Assembly: GCA_051985675.1 (NCBI GenBank)
Contig: JBPYFJ010000017.1
Span: 1 to 64,000 of the forward strand
DNA: 64,000 nt
Source: JAFAXD01 sp051985675
GTDB lineage: Bacteria; Pseudomonadota; Alphaproteobacteria; Rhizobiales; Xanthobacteraceae
Direction of reading: 5' to 3'
Shown: piece by piece, positions 54,320-61,732 of the stretch
How the letters are laid out: the number at the start of each line of letters is the position of its first letter
How positions within the stretch are numbered: the first letter of the stretch is position 1
The notes under the pieces: model-generated
Databases searched by the model: none
What the model was told of the DNA's origin: nothing
The model's input: only the letters and a program-made list of their open reading frames with translations
Made by a program: the position numbers and the translations under genes

Positions 54320-55288
54320 TCATTCAGCCTTGATTCCCGTTGCCTTGACGATGCCGCCCCATTTTGCCGTTTCGGCGGCAATGAAGGTCCCGAATTCCTG
54401 CGGGGTCGTGATGTTCGGTTCGACGTTGAACTTCGCGAGGTTCGCCTGCACCGGCGGCGATTTCAGGCTCGCGTTGATCGCGCCGTTAACCTTGCCGACG
54501 ATCTCGGCCGGGGTGCCGGCCGGCGCGACGACCCCGGTCCAGAACGACAGCACGTAGTCAGGATAGCCGCTTTCAATCATCGTCGGCAGGTTGGGAAAGT
54601 CCGGGCTGCGCGTCTGTCCGGTGACGGCAAGCGGTCTGACCTTACCGTCCTGGATGTGCGGAAGCAGCGGTCCGGTGCCGTCGATCATGATCTGGATCTC
54701 GCCCGCCACCAGGTCGGTCATGGCCCCTGCCATCGCGCGATACGGAATAAACACGATATCGGTGCCGGTCACGCGCGTGAACAATCCCCAGGCAATGTGC
54801 GGCGGCGACGCAACACCCGATCCGTAGTTCAACTTGCCGGGATGGGCTTTGGCGTAGGCGACGAGCTCCGGCACCGTCTTTGCCGGCACCGCCGGGTGTA
54901 CGACAACCACCAGCGGCCCGATCGACACGCCCGCGACCGGCGCGAAGCTTTTCACCGGATCGTACTCGACGTTCTTGAACACGAACGGCGCAATCGAGAG
55001 CGACGTCGTGCTGGCGAACAGCAACGTGTAGCCGTCCGGGTCCGCCGCCGCGACCGCGCGCGTCCCGATTGTGGCGCCCGCGCCCTGCCGGTTGTCGACC
55101 ACTATGGTCTGATTGAGGCGCTTGCTCACATCGTCGCCGATGACCCGCGCAATCGCATCCGGAGGTCCTCCGGGCGGAAACGGCACGATCAACTTGATGG
55201 GACGATCCGGATAGGTCTGCGCGGCAGCGCCGAACGCCGACAGCGCGCCCACGACCGTGACAACCAGACACGCGATTTGCCTGATCAC
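54320..55288 (-). CDS. Bug/TctC-family tripartite tricarboxylate transporter receptor
   Basis: 322 residues. Signal peptide (IACLVVTVVGALSAFGAAAQ), then TYPDRPIKLIVPFPPGGPPDAIARVIG, VVDNRQGAGATIGTRAVAAADPDGYT, and FIPYRAMAGAMTDLVAGEIQIM, a standard Bug receptor. The ligand loop PPGGPPD differs from the usual PGGxxD/T, so specificity may differ from the paralogue at 5498. No membrane-component genes adjoin it. Downstream on the same strand comes the lipoprotein gene. Confidence 0.9.
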   Translation of the reverse strand: MIRQIACLVVTVVGALSAFGAAAQTYPDRPIKLIVPFPPGGPPDAIARVIGDDVSKRLNQTIVVDNRQGAGATIGTRAVAAADPDGYTLLFASTTSLSIAPFVFKNVEYDPVKSFAPVAGVSIGPLVVVVHPAVPAKTVPELVAYAKAHPGKLNYGSGVASPPHIAWGLFTRVTGTDIVFIPYRAMAGAMTDLVAGEIQIMIDGTGPLLPHIQDGKVRPLAVTGQTRSPDFPNLPTMIESGYPDYVLSFWTGVVAPAGTPAEIVGKVNGAINASLKSPPVQANLAKFNVEPNITTPQEFGTFIAAETAKWGGIVKATGIKAE

Positions 55289-55481
55289 AGCGTTTCTCCC
55301 GCCTCCGCGCCGTTCGGCGAGGTCATGCCGCCGACGTGCTGTTTTTTGCCGTTACACAACGAGCATACCAACACGCGCGCAGGCGTGAAATGGAGTTACC
55401 CTCAACACTACTGTCGTGATGGCCGATTGCCATCGATCGAACGCGCGGCTTATGATCCCTCCTCGCGAGGGAGGCGTCCCC

Positions 55482-55934
55482 ATGTCGAAGCTCGCCCTGA
55501 CGGCGGCGCTGGTTGCGCTGGCGGTTGCGCCTGCCGCAGCCCAGAATGCGTTGGTCCAGGGTGCGCAAACCCAGGGTCTGTTCCCGGATTTGCGCGGCAC
55601 CTGGATGGGCGACAGCGAAACGATCGTGCTGGGGAACGGCAACAGCCATCATCCGCCGGCGACGTCGCAGGAACCGCGGCTGACCAGCGTCCCCTTCACC
55701 CTGACCGTCGAGCGGCAGGAGGGCCGGCGCTTCTCCGGCACGTTCGCCTCGGCGCGCGCGACCGAGGTCTTCGTCGGCATAATCTCGCGCACCGGCACGT
55801 TGTTCGTGGTCGACGACGACGGCTACGATTTCGCGACGATGCTCGGACCTAACCGGATGGAGATGTGCTATCTGCACGTCGCGCCGGACTCGCGCATCGC
55901 CTCCTGCACCGAGCTGACCCGGCAGGAGCCCTAG
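55482..55934 (+). CDS. Hypothetical exported protein (150 aa)
   Basis: Signal peptide (LALTAALVALAVAPAAAQN), then LFPDLRGTWMGDSETIVLG, FTLTVERQEGRRFSGTF and VEIISRTGT-like VGIISRTGTLFVVDDDGYDF. The alternation suggests a small beta-barrel or lipocalin-like fold; WxGxSETIVxG recalls a family of uncharacterised alphaproteobacterial exported proteins. GAGGGAGGCG gives a strong ribosome site before 55482. Two cysteines near the end (EMCYLHVAP, IASCTEL) could pair. Confidence 0.68.
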   Translation: MSKLALTAALVALAVAPAAAQNALVQGAQTQGLFPDLRGTWMGDSETIVLGNGNSHHPPATSQEPRLTSVPFTLTVERQEGRRFSGTFASARATEVFVGIISRTGTLFVVDDDGYDFATMLGPNRMEMCYLHVAPDSRIASCTELTRQEP

Positions 55935-55954
55935 ATGTGGAGCCCGAGGACGTT

Positions 55955-56182
55955 CTAGCGCCGCTTCAGCGTGCTTTCGGACGGCGGCGTCAGCCGAGCG
56001 CGGAAAACGCCTGGGCCGATAACCACCAGCAGCACCGCGCATGCCAACACGGTGATCAGCGCCACCGTCAACACGGTGTCCGGCAAATCCGCTGATCCGC
56101 TGCCGACCCCCCAACCCAATTCATCCGCAAGCCAGCTCAGCACCGCGACCATGAGGCTGGCCGCCAGAACCAGGATCAACAT
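55955..56182 (-). CDS. Small two-helix membrane protein (75 aa)
   Basis: Two hydrophobic segments (LILVLAASLMVAVLSWLADELG and TVLTVALITVLACAVLLVVIG) and a basic C-terminus. There is no recognised domain. Convergent with the preceding exported-protein gene, 20 bases between stops. Codon use is chromosomal in character. Moderately likely to be real. Confidence 0.5.
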   Translation of the reverse strand: MLILVLAASLMVAVLSWLADELGWGVGSGSADLPDTVLTVALITVLACAVLLVVIGPGVFRARLTPPSESTLKRR

Positions 56183-56251
56183 TGATACTTATTCTATATT
56201 TTATTCGTTAAATCATATGCTTATGGTAAATTTGGTTCCCAGAAATAGCGA

Positions 56252-57025
56252 TTGGGAAGCCTCTGGGAAGAAAATGATTGCGATGATGTCCCTGTGGCAA
56301 CAGGTTGCGTGCTCCCGAAAGACATCAGGTCTTACAGCGAACTTGTTGGCGCATTGCGCGAACGGCGCGACGAGATGCGCACCACGCACCAAGCCATTGA
56401 TGAGCTTGCCGGCTTACCAAGCGGCTATACGAGCAAGCTGGTTTGCAAGCCACCAATGCGGCGCCTTGGTCACCTGAGCCTCGGCCTGCTGTTGGGCGCC
56501 CTTGGCTTGAAGATGACCCTGGCCGAAGATCCGGAACAAACGGAGCGTATCCGTACTCGGCTCGAGGAGCGTCGCATGAAGACGTGGCCACGACGCGAAG
56601 GTGGTGAGGCCGAAGAACCGCCTTGGCCCGGTGGTGTCGATTTCCCATCCGAAGTACTGATCCGGGAAGCCATCGAGCTCCGCCGCCAGGTTGCCCGGCT
56701 GCGGGACGAACTTGCGGAACTACGCAAGCCCGTAGCACCGCCTCTACGCCGACCCGTCGTAGGAAACCCAAAAGCAAGAAAGCCCAGCACCGCGCGAGAC
56801 AGAAGCGGGTTCAAGAAAGAAGCCGTGCGCGTACTATTTCTGTTTGACAAATTATGGCGCGCTTTTCGCACGTGCACAAAAGTGGCGCTTGTGCCGATAA
56901 GACGGGCACTTCTGCGATGTTGGCTTGATACCGCTGGAATGCCTACCGCGAAGCCAAGACAATCTCGTCAATCAAATTCGACGCTCGGAAAGGCCTGTAC
57001 AAGATCACCGAGTAATATCCGGTGA
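56252..57025 (+). CDS. HTH-like DNA-binding protein of accessory type
   Basis: The conserved part is IRSYSELVGALRERRDEM, then TTHQAIDELAGLPSGYTSKLV and LGHLSLGLLLGALGLKM, a helix-turn-helix module shared with many unnamed rhizobial proteins. A charged middle (EAIELRRQVARLRDELAEL) may be a coiled coil. After about residue 175 the sequence becomes basic and unconserved and may be read-through from a shifted frame. The TTG at 56252 is the first start; a GTG at 56309 directly before the conserved part is equally plausible. This gene opens the accessory tract and is followed by a clear terminator at 57041. Confidence 0.5.
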   Translation: MGSLWEENDCDDVPVATGCVLPKDIRSYSELVGALRERRDEMRTTHQAIDELAGLPSGYTSKLVCKPPMRRLGHLSLGLLLGALGLKMTLAEDPEQTERIRTRLEERRMKTWPRREGGEAEEPPWPGGVDFPSEVLIREAIELRRQVARLRDELAELRKPVAPPLRRPVVGNPKARKPSTARDRSGFKKEAVRVLFLFDKLWRAFRTCTKVALVPIRRALLRCWLDTAGMPTAKPRQSRQSNSTLGKACTRSPSNIR

Positions 57026-57040
57026 TTTCAACAAACTGAG

Positions 57041-57067
57041 GCGCCGCTGAAAAGCGGCGCTTCTTTG
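57041..57067 (+). terminator. Rho-independent terminator after the HTH gene
   Basis: GCGCCGCT and AGCGGCGC form a perfect 8-bp stem with a GAAA loop at 57041-57060, followed by TTCTTTG. It lies 16 bases after the stop of the upstream frame. Confidence 0.75.
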
Positions 57068-57179
57068 ATTGCGGACGACGGGGATGTTTCGCAGTTAGAA
57101 GGCTCGGCCACCGTCGCCGGGCTCAATGAAGCCGACGGGTGTCGAGCGGGAGCGGAAGAGCGGCCAAAGCATCGGCTGA

Positions 57180-57665
57180 CTAGTCAGTGACCGCACCTGC
57201 CAGAGAAGCGAGCGTTGCCCCTGCGGCGCCTGCCGGAATCCACCACGTCTGATCGCCAACAACACCGTCGGCCGCTAAGCCGCGCTGGGTTTGATAGGCG
57301 CGCACGGCGGATTCAGTTCTCGGTCCAAAGCTCCCATCGATTGGTCCAGGATCAGTTGCGGTGTTGGGACCCCCATACTCCCGTAACCCCTTTTGCAATC
57401 CGGATACGGCGCTACCACTTGCACCGCTCGCCAGCCTCGGGGTGTTGGGATCCGCAGGGAGCGCCTTCCACGTCAACGGTCCAACGACTCCGTCAGGTGT
57501 AAGATTGCTTCCCTGTTGAAAGGATTTGACCCTTTCTTGCGTCTTGGACCCGAAGTTACCGTCGATATCCGTATATTCCAGGGCCTTTGTCATTACGAAA
57601 AGAACCTGAAGTCGCCGTACATCCGGGCCTGTCGAACCGATGGACAACGTTGGTCCGCTGTTCAT
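57180..57665 (-). CDS. Peptidoglycan-binding protein with two PG_binding_1 repeats
   Basis: 161 residues. Two related repeats: STGPDVRRLQVLFVMTKALEYTDIDGNFGSKTQERVKSFQ with DGVVGPLTWKAL (about 10-70), and SGSAVSGLQKGLREYG with IDGSFGPRTESAVRAYQTQRGL and DGVVGDQTWW (about 82-145). DGxFGxxTxxAVxxFQ is the classic PG_binding_1 signature. There is no signal peptide or catalytic domain, so it may be an anti-toxin-like, phage-derived or cytosolic remnant of a cell-wall enzyme. GGAGGAGGCT before the ATG at 57665 is a very good ribosome site. Confidence 0.78.
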   Translation of the reverse strand: MNSGPTLSIGSTGPDVRRLQVLFVMTKALEYTDIDGNFGSKTQERVKSFQQGSNLTPDGVVGPLTWKALPADPNTPRLASGASGSAVSGLQKGLREYGGPNTATDPGPIDGSFGPRTESAVRAYQTQRGLAADGVVGDQTWWIPAGAAGATLASLAGAVTD

Positions 57666-58121
57666 AGCCTCCTCCGTGTGCACGCCATGTGCCAAAGGCG
57701 CTTATCTCTAGCACCCTAACGAGCCATCACGCCGCTCCGCCGTCAACATTTCGAGCTTGGCGAACGGCGCGTTGAGTGAGCACCGCCGGCACGACACTGA
57801 TGGGATCAGGCTTGAGATCGCGCCGCCAAATGCCACGCAGCAATGCCGCCCAGCCCCGCGATGAACTCGCGCCGTCTCACTCGACCATCTGCCCTTTAGA
57901 CTGATGATGGAGTGTCATCAACCTAAGCAATATCAACAGTTTACGTTAGCAAACGCTGGAATCACCTGAGGGCCGAGTCGGGGCGTCAAGATTCTGAGAA
58001 TCGGCGCGCGCAGCCGGCCTTCTCCATATTCTTTCCGATCTCCGCAGCTTGGGCGGGCAGCGATGCTTATGTGTCCGCGATGACCAATTCGAATTAAGCG
58101 GCTTAAAATTTCGTCCGCGCT
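57666..58121. other. Intergenic region with one arm of an inverted duplication
   Basis: These 456 bases hold no convincing gene beyond a 19-codon truncated copy (57904 onward) of the small ORF found at 60294-60410. That copy is part of the 75-bp inverted repeat described separately. Confidence 0.45.
57885..57959 (+). repeat. 75-bp inverted repeat, arm 1
   Basis: 73 of 75 bases match the reverse complement of 60355-60429. It includes CTGATGATGGAGTGTCATC and ends at AAACGCTGG. In the reading frame starting at the ATGATG (57904) both differences fall in third codon positions and are synonymous (CCT/CCC for Pro, CAG/CAA for Gln). This arm breaks off after Gly and meets a stop two codons later, so here the small gene is truncated. 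Confidence 0.85.
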
Positions 58122-58802
58122 CTATAGTTGCGCCTCGCTCTGCAGAGCCTCCTTGTTTTCGATGCAGTAATAGCCGGAGATCCGGCTGATCAGCTTACGA
58201 CGTTTCCAGTCTGCGAGGATGCGGTTGACGTTCTCACGCGCAATCCCAGCCATGGCGGCCAAGTCGGGTTGGCCAAATTTCTGGCGGATCATGATGCGGT
58301 CCGCGCCAACGCTCTCGCCGAAATGCTCGGCGAGTTCGATAAGTGTTAGCGCGACCCGCCCCCGCAACGGCAAGAAACTCTCCGCGGCAACGATATCGTT
58401 AGTTTCGCGCAAGCGCGACGCAAGCAGCATCAACAAGTGCGGGTAGAGGTCTGGATGTTTCCTTGCACACTCATGGAATTTATCGTTGCTGACGAACAGG
58501 AGCTCGCTGTCACGCAAAGCAACTACCGAGGCTGAGCGCGGTAACCCGTCAAGGACAGCGAGTTCCCCTACGATGGCACCGGGACCCAGGATCGCTAGGA
58601 TGCGTTCGGCGCCGGTTGCCGACAAAATGATGACTTTGAGAAGCCCCGTCTCAATCCGATAGCAGCCGTTACCCGGATCATCGGCGACGAACAGCGTTTG
58701 GCCGTCTGCAAGCTGTATAGGTCTTGCATTCGCAAAAAGGTGCGCGGACAGTCGTTGCGGCAGCGCCGAGAAAAGACCCGTAACTGCGTTTGTTGTCGCC
58801 AT
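58122..58802 (-). CDS. Crp/Fnr-family transcriptional regulator
   Basis: 226 residues. The cyclic-nucleotide-binding domain has GAIVGELAVLDGLPRSASVVA, keeping the Gly-Glu (79-80) and Arg-Ser (89-90) pairs that hold the cAMP ribose-phosphate in E. coli CRP. T134 in the long helix matches the CRP Thr that contacts adenine. The winged HTH holds MAGIARENVNRIL, where R189, E190 and R194 align with CRP R180, E181 and R185, the residues that read TGTGA. It therefore looks like a true cAMP-type regulator, not an FNR (no N-terminal cysteine cluster). Ribosome site GGGGATTT before 58802; the longer frame to 59021 is unsupported. Confidence 0.88.
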   Translation of the reverse strand: MATTNAVTGLFSALPQRLSAHLFANARPIQLADGQTLFVADDPGNGCYRIETGLLKVIILSATGAERILAILGPGAIVGELAVLDGLPRSASVVALRDSELLFVSNDKFHECARKHPDLYPHLLMLLASRLRETNDIVAAESFLPLRGRVALTLIELAEHFGESVGADRIMIRQKFGQPDLAAMAGIARENVNRILADWKRRKLISRISGYYCIENKEALQSEAQL

Positions 58803-59093
58803 AGCCAAATCCCCGCTACCGACGGAGTAGCATGCCAAGAAGGTGAACGTCTTCCCAAACAAGCTGTCGCTATTGCCGTCCCTTTGACGATCTCGCCGTC
58901 GGATATGCAACGCAATATGAAGCCCGATGACCTGCGGGTTCAGTACATGAAGGGTGACTTCAACTAGCGATCTTGCACTCACCACCTCCGGCGCCGGGGC
59001 TTGTCTCGATTGCGTTCCCATTCAGCGGTGGCTGCGAGTGTTGTAGCAATGGTTTGCCGCGATGCGCTATCTGATTTGTTGGTGTCGTCATTC
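58803..59093. other. Intergenic region upstream of the Crp-type gene
   Basis: No gene is convincing in this region. I looked for a TGTGA-type palindrome that would indicate autoregulation and saw none. Confidence 0.4.
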
Positions 59094-59396
59094 TCACAGA
59101 AGTCCGCCTGTGCGCTTCACGACTTGCTGCAGCCGACGCACATTTTTGTCGGCGGCGGAGACCTTCCGCCGCTTCTTCGGGCCTAACTGTACGCCGACCG
59201 AACCGATGAATTCCACGCCGTCGGCCTCGAGTGTCTGCTGAACAGCGGCGAGCGCTTTGCGGTCCGACCCGGTTATCCTTCCCTCACCTTCAATCCATTC
59301 GACAGTGAAAATTGGGACGGATGCATTGACCGCAAGCGCGTGTGCTGTCCATCCTAGCAATGCTCGCGCGGCTCTAACTTGTGCGCCAGAAATCAC
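59094..59396 (-). CDS. XRE-like helix-turn-helix regulator (100 aa)
   Basis: ISGAQVRAARALLGWTAHALAVNASV starts like many short alphaproteobacterial XRE regulators (AQVRAARALLGW is the typical first helix), followed by TVEWIEGEGRITGSDR and VQQTLEADGVEFI, the usual end of the HTH domain. The recognition helix is less regular than usual (ALAVNASVPIFTVEWIE), so DNA binding may be weakened. The C-terminal 40 residues are basic. A perfect TGTGAT-N4-ATCACA site lies 184 bases upstream (59580-59595). Confidence 0.68.
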   Translation of the reverse strand: MISGAQVRAARALLGWTAHALAVNASVPIFTVEWIEGEGRITGSDRKALAAVQQTLEADGVEFIGSVGVQLGPKKRRKVSAADKNVRRLQQVVKRTGGLL

Positions 59397-59579
59397 CGCC
59401 GCCCCCTTCTTGCTTGTTGATAAAGCCAGCTATTTTTTCCAACGGATCCGCTGTTCCATATACCCTTCGTTACAGGTCGCCGAGACCGGCACGGCGAATG
59501 GGGTCGCTCATATCACAAGTCTGCGTGCTATCTCGTTCGTTGAACCCATCCTAAGCTAGGCCGCTCTCCAGCGGGAGAC

Positions 59580-59595
59580 TGTGATGGAAATCACA
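59580..59595. promoter_or_regulatory. Perfect CRP-type palindrome (site 1)
   Basis: TGTGATGGAAATCACA is the textbook TGTGA-N6-TCACA arrangement, with six perfect bases on each side (TGTGAT/ATCACA). It lies between the XRE gene (minus) and the ABC-receptor remnant (plus). A Crp-type regulator with matching contact residues is encoded 0.8 kb away. Occupancy is inferred. Confidence 0.6.
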
Positions 59596-59657
59596 GGATT
59601 GAGCTGACGACGCTCTACAATCCCTTGCTCACGCCTGGGCGACGCTACCGGAACGCG

Positions 59658-59890
59658 GTGCCGCCGAGCCTCGCACGGCCCGGAGGAAACATCACCGGCA
59701 TTACCAAGTGCACGACGTGCTGGCTGGAAAGTCCATCGAGCTACTCAAAGACACGGTACCTTCGGTATCCCGCGTAGCCATTTTGTGGAATCCGAACCAT
59801 GCCGATCCCGAGTTTCGCGAGACGCAACGCGCCTCACGCGCGCTGGAGGTGCAACTCCAATCCCTCGAAGTGCGGCAGCCCGACGATTAG
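59658..59890 (+). pseudogene. ABC substrate-binding protein remnant, N-terminal part (PF04392-like)
   Basis: One frame gives VPPSLARPGGNITGITK. A shift near 59706 moves to LAGKSIELLKDTVPSVSRVAI, LWNPNHADPEFRETQRASRA and LEVRQPDD before a stop. Joined, this is the middle part of the TrpX-like ABC_sub_bind family. The signal peptide and C-terminal half are lost. A C-terminal relic of the same family is at 25153-25612, but the two do not overlap in the protein enough to judge whether they come from one ancestor. Confidence 0.7.
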
Positions 59891-60293
59891 GAGCATCATC
59901 AGGTTCAGGAATTTCCCTCAACGCACTGGCCGCAGCCGTCGCCGATCAGCAACAAGTCGAACTATTCATGATTGATGAAATGATCTGGAGATTCGCCGCG
60001 AAAAAGAGCGGATAGGCAAAATCCTGGCCCGGTCGGCCGGCTTTCCGGGGTACCCCCACCCCCACCCCGGTCTTTCTGAGCCCTGGCAATGCCCTATCGC
60101 GATCGGCATTTCGCCGGAGCTACGTTTCGCCAGCTATAGAAAAGCGAAGTGCACTTCGTTTTTCATACGTTGCGGCCGGGAACGCCGGGCGTCACTCCCG
60201 CGACCCGCGCGGCGCCGGGTATCCCTGTGGAATATCGACGGAGCTGGGTGATAATCAGGATCGCGCCAGCCAATCGGAGGCCGTAAGAAACTA

Positions 60294-60410
60294 CTAGCGC
60301 GTTAGGGCCATCACGATGATGTAATTCCCATCGGATTCCCAGCGCTGCATTTCGCCAGCGTTTGCTAACGTAAATTGTTGATATTGCTTGGGTTGATGAC
60401 ACTCCATCAT
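60294..60410 (-). CDS. Small ORF (38 aa) carrying the duplicated segment
   Basis: Starts with tandem ATGs: MMECHQPKQYQQFTLANAG, then EMQRWESDGNYIIVMALTR and a stop. The first 19 codons lie in the 75-bp inverted repeat, and the two copies differ only at synonymous third positions. That favours translation but rests on two sites. The frame stays open upstream (FCHLPFRL before MM) and could be longer. No ribosome site stands out. Function unknown. Confidence 0.4.
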   Translation of the reverse strand: MMECHQPKQYQQFTLANAGEMQRWESDGNYIIVMALTR

Positions 60411-60429
60411 CAGTCTAAAGGGCAGATGG
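60355..60429 (-). repeat. 75-bp inverted repeat, arm 2
   Basis: Reverse complement of 57885-57959 with two mismatches. Here the small ORF continues past the repeat, so this arm is the more complete copy. The arms enclose 2.4 kb with the Crp-type gene, the XRE gene and the receptor remnant. Confidence 0.85.
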
Positions 60430-60546
60430 CAAAAATTCCGAAGGTGAATGCAACCGACAGCCAGCAGAGGTCTCCTGCAATACTGCGCGCATGCCGGGAT
60501 TAGCTCTTCTGTGGCGGAAGGACCGCGCCAGGCTAGGTGTTTATGT

Positions 60547-60625
60547 GGGCGGCAGGGAATCATGTCGCCCCAGCTCCCTGCCGCCCAGCGGGACAGTTCG
60601 TCGGCCGAACTGCCCCGCTATTCTT
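60547..60625 (+). terminator. Tandem GC-rich hairpins ending in a T-run
   Basis: GGGCGGCAGGGA with TCCCTGCCGCCC (60547-60586) is followed at once by AGCGGGACAGTTCG with CGAACTGCCCCGCT (60587-60619) and ATTCTTTTT. The second is a strong Rho-independent terminator on the plus strand. No annotated plus-strand gene ends here, so it may terminate a small RNA starting somewhere in 60430-60540. Confidence 0.7.
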
Positions 60626-60712
60626 TTTAATTAGAACAAATAAACAGCCAAGGTGAAACATAGCCCTCGGCGAGCCTAACCCTCTCCTGTGTGAGTCAGA
60701 CGGCCCCTAGCC

Positions 60713-60765
60713 GCTACCCCCTAGCCGCTCGAGCGCCGGACTCATCAGCGGGCTTCTGTAAGTCA
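60713..60765 (+). repeat. 53-bp direct repeat, copy 1
   Basis: Shares GAGCGCCGGACTCATCAG and the flanking GCTACCCCCTAGCC and TTCTGTAAGTCA blocks with 61311-61364. The copies differ at scattered bases. It ends 28 bases before the candidate stress promoter. Confidence 0.75.
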
Positions 60766-60793
60766 CCGGAGATGGCCTTGCCTTAACTAGGCT

Positions 60794-60818
60794 GGAACCA
60801 TTTTTGTCGGAGAATGTT
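60794..60818 (+). promoter_or_regulatory. Candidate EcfG (general stress sigma) promoter
   Basis: GGAAC at 60794-60798, a 17-base spacer, then GTT at 60816-60818 match the alphaproteobacterial EcfG/RpoE2 promoter pattern (GGAAC, 16-17 bases, CGTT-like). The expected start of transcription is near 60826. Only non-coding sequence and a terminator follow. Confidence 0.6.
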
Positions 60819-60825
60819 TTCTATC

Positions 60826-60946
60826 TGCCCTAGCTCCGGATGGAGTGAGGCGCAGACTTTAGTGGGGAATGATTTCGGTACAGTTCGCGAACTGATTTTG
60901 AGAAGACCCTGCCGATGCGCAAGCGATGGTGGGGTCTTCTTTTTTA
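60826..60946 (+). ncRNA. Candidate stress-induced small RNA with terminator
   Basis: About 120 nt from the predicted start to the T-run. It contains the perfect palindrome CAGTTCGCGAACTG (60881-60894) and ends in AGAAGACCC/GGGTCTTCT (60901-60940) followed by TTTTTT, a strong intrinsic terminator. There is no plausible ORF inside with a ribosome site. EcfG-dependent sRNAs exist in alphaproteobacteria (GsrN of Caulobacter is one), but I cannot show homology to any known one. Confidence 0.5.
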
Positions 60947-61074
60947 GGGTTGCTGCATAATCATCCTCGCAACCGCATCGTCGTCGTCAAAGTCAAGAAG
61001 CAGGACTAGCCGCGGCGCGGCCTCGACGCTTTCGCCGCGCACCGTTTGCGCTTTGATCGCCATTACTCAAAGCC

Positions 61075-61090
61075 TGTGATCGGTATCACA
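61075..61090. promoter_or_regulatory. Perfect CRP-type palindrome (site 2)
   Basis: TGTGATCGGTATCACA has the same TGTGAT-N4-ATCACA form as site 1 at 59580. It lies in a non-coding stretch (60947-61409), with no start codon of a convincing gene close by on either strand. It may serve an unrecognised transcript. Confidence 0.55.
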
Positions 61091-61310
61091 GTGCTGTCAC
61101 TTAGGCTGAGTCAGGATAGGGCACGACCCGCGGGGGGTTCTTCCCTGTCGGCCAGTGCTGGGGTCGGTAGTTCTCAGAAAGACAGCCTGCGGCTTTCCCG
61201 TGGATCGAGCATTTATCCGTACAAGGTTGTCGGCCGGCACAATCTAACTTGGAGACCATCCGCCCGCCGCATCCGACTTCACAGATGCCCGCCGGTGATC
61301 TGGCAGGGCC

Positions 61311-61364
61311 GCTATCCCCCTAGCCATTCGAGCGCCGGACTCATCAGTGGCTTTCTGTGAGTCA
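61311..61364 (+). repeat. 53-bp direct repeat, copy 2
   Basis: Counterpart of 60713-60765: GCTATCCCCCTAGCCATTCG, then GAGCGCCGGACTCATCAG and TTTCTGTGAGTCA. The distance between copies is 0.6 kb; both lie in sequence without genes. Confidence 0.75.
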
Positions 61365-61409
61365 GTTGCGGGCATCCCGTTGGTGCGCGATGAGTAATCC
61401 CGAGCTGAC

Positions 61410-61616
61410 TCAGCGGGGCGCCGACCATGACGCCCCCGTTAAGTCGCTCTCTCTAGCGATACGTTCGTGGGCTTCTAGCGAGCTTCTGATAAAGTATTCG
61501 TACTCGCCGTCTTTCTCAGGCAGTAGCTTCGTCACAAGGTATATCCCGCGGGGGGCATAACTTCCGCGAGGCGCAAAATACTTGACCTCCTGACCGATTT
61601 TGAACTTGTGCAACAC
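61410..61616 (-). CDS. Small conserved hypothetical protein (68 aa)
   Basis: MLHKFKIGQEVKYFAPRGSYAPRGIYLVTKLLPE, then GEYEYFIRSSLEAHERIARESDL. This is a small SH3-like or beta-rich protein I know from many Rhizobiales genomes (KIGQxV, LLPExDGExxYRIRS, HERVxxESDL). AAGGTG-type context is absent, but AGGTGTTGCAC precedes the ATG closely (AGGTG). Function not known; often found in accessory regions and near plasmid or stress genes. Confidence 0.68.
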   Translation of the reverse strand: MLHKFKIGQEVKYFAPRGSYAPRGIYLVTKLLPEKDGEYEYFIRSSLEAHERIARESDLTGASWSAPR

Positions 61617-61732
61617 CTAATGCGTCGCCTTTAGTTCTCCCGCTCGCCTCCCGTTTGACGCGACAGGCAGCCATAGATCCATTGCGTACGACCAGTTACT
61701 TGCCCTGTCGATCCAACGTCGCAGGGGCGAAG

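Noticed and set aside
54305..55852. 515-codon plus-strand frame opposite the Bug receptor
   Set aside because: It is antisense to an intact receptor gene and then runs into the exported-protein gene in another frame. It has no recognisable domain.
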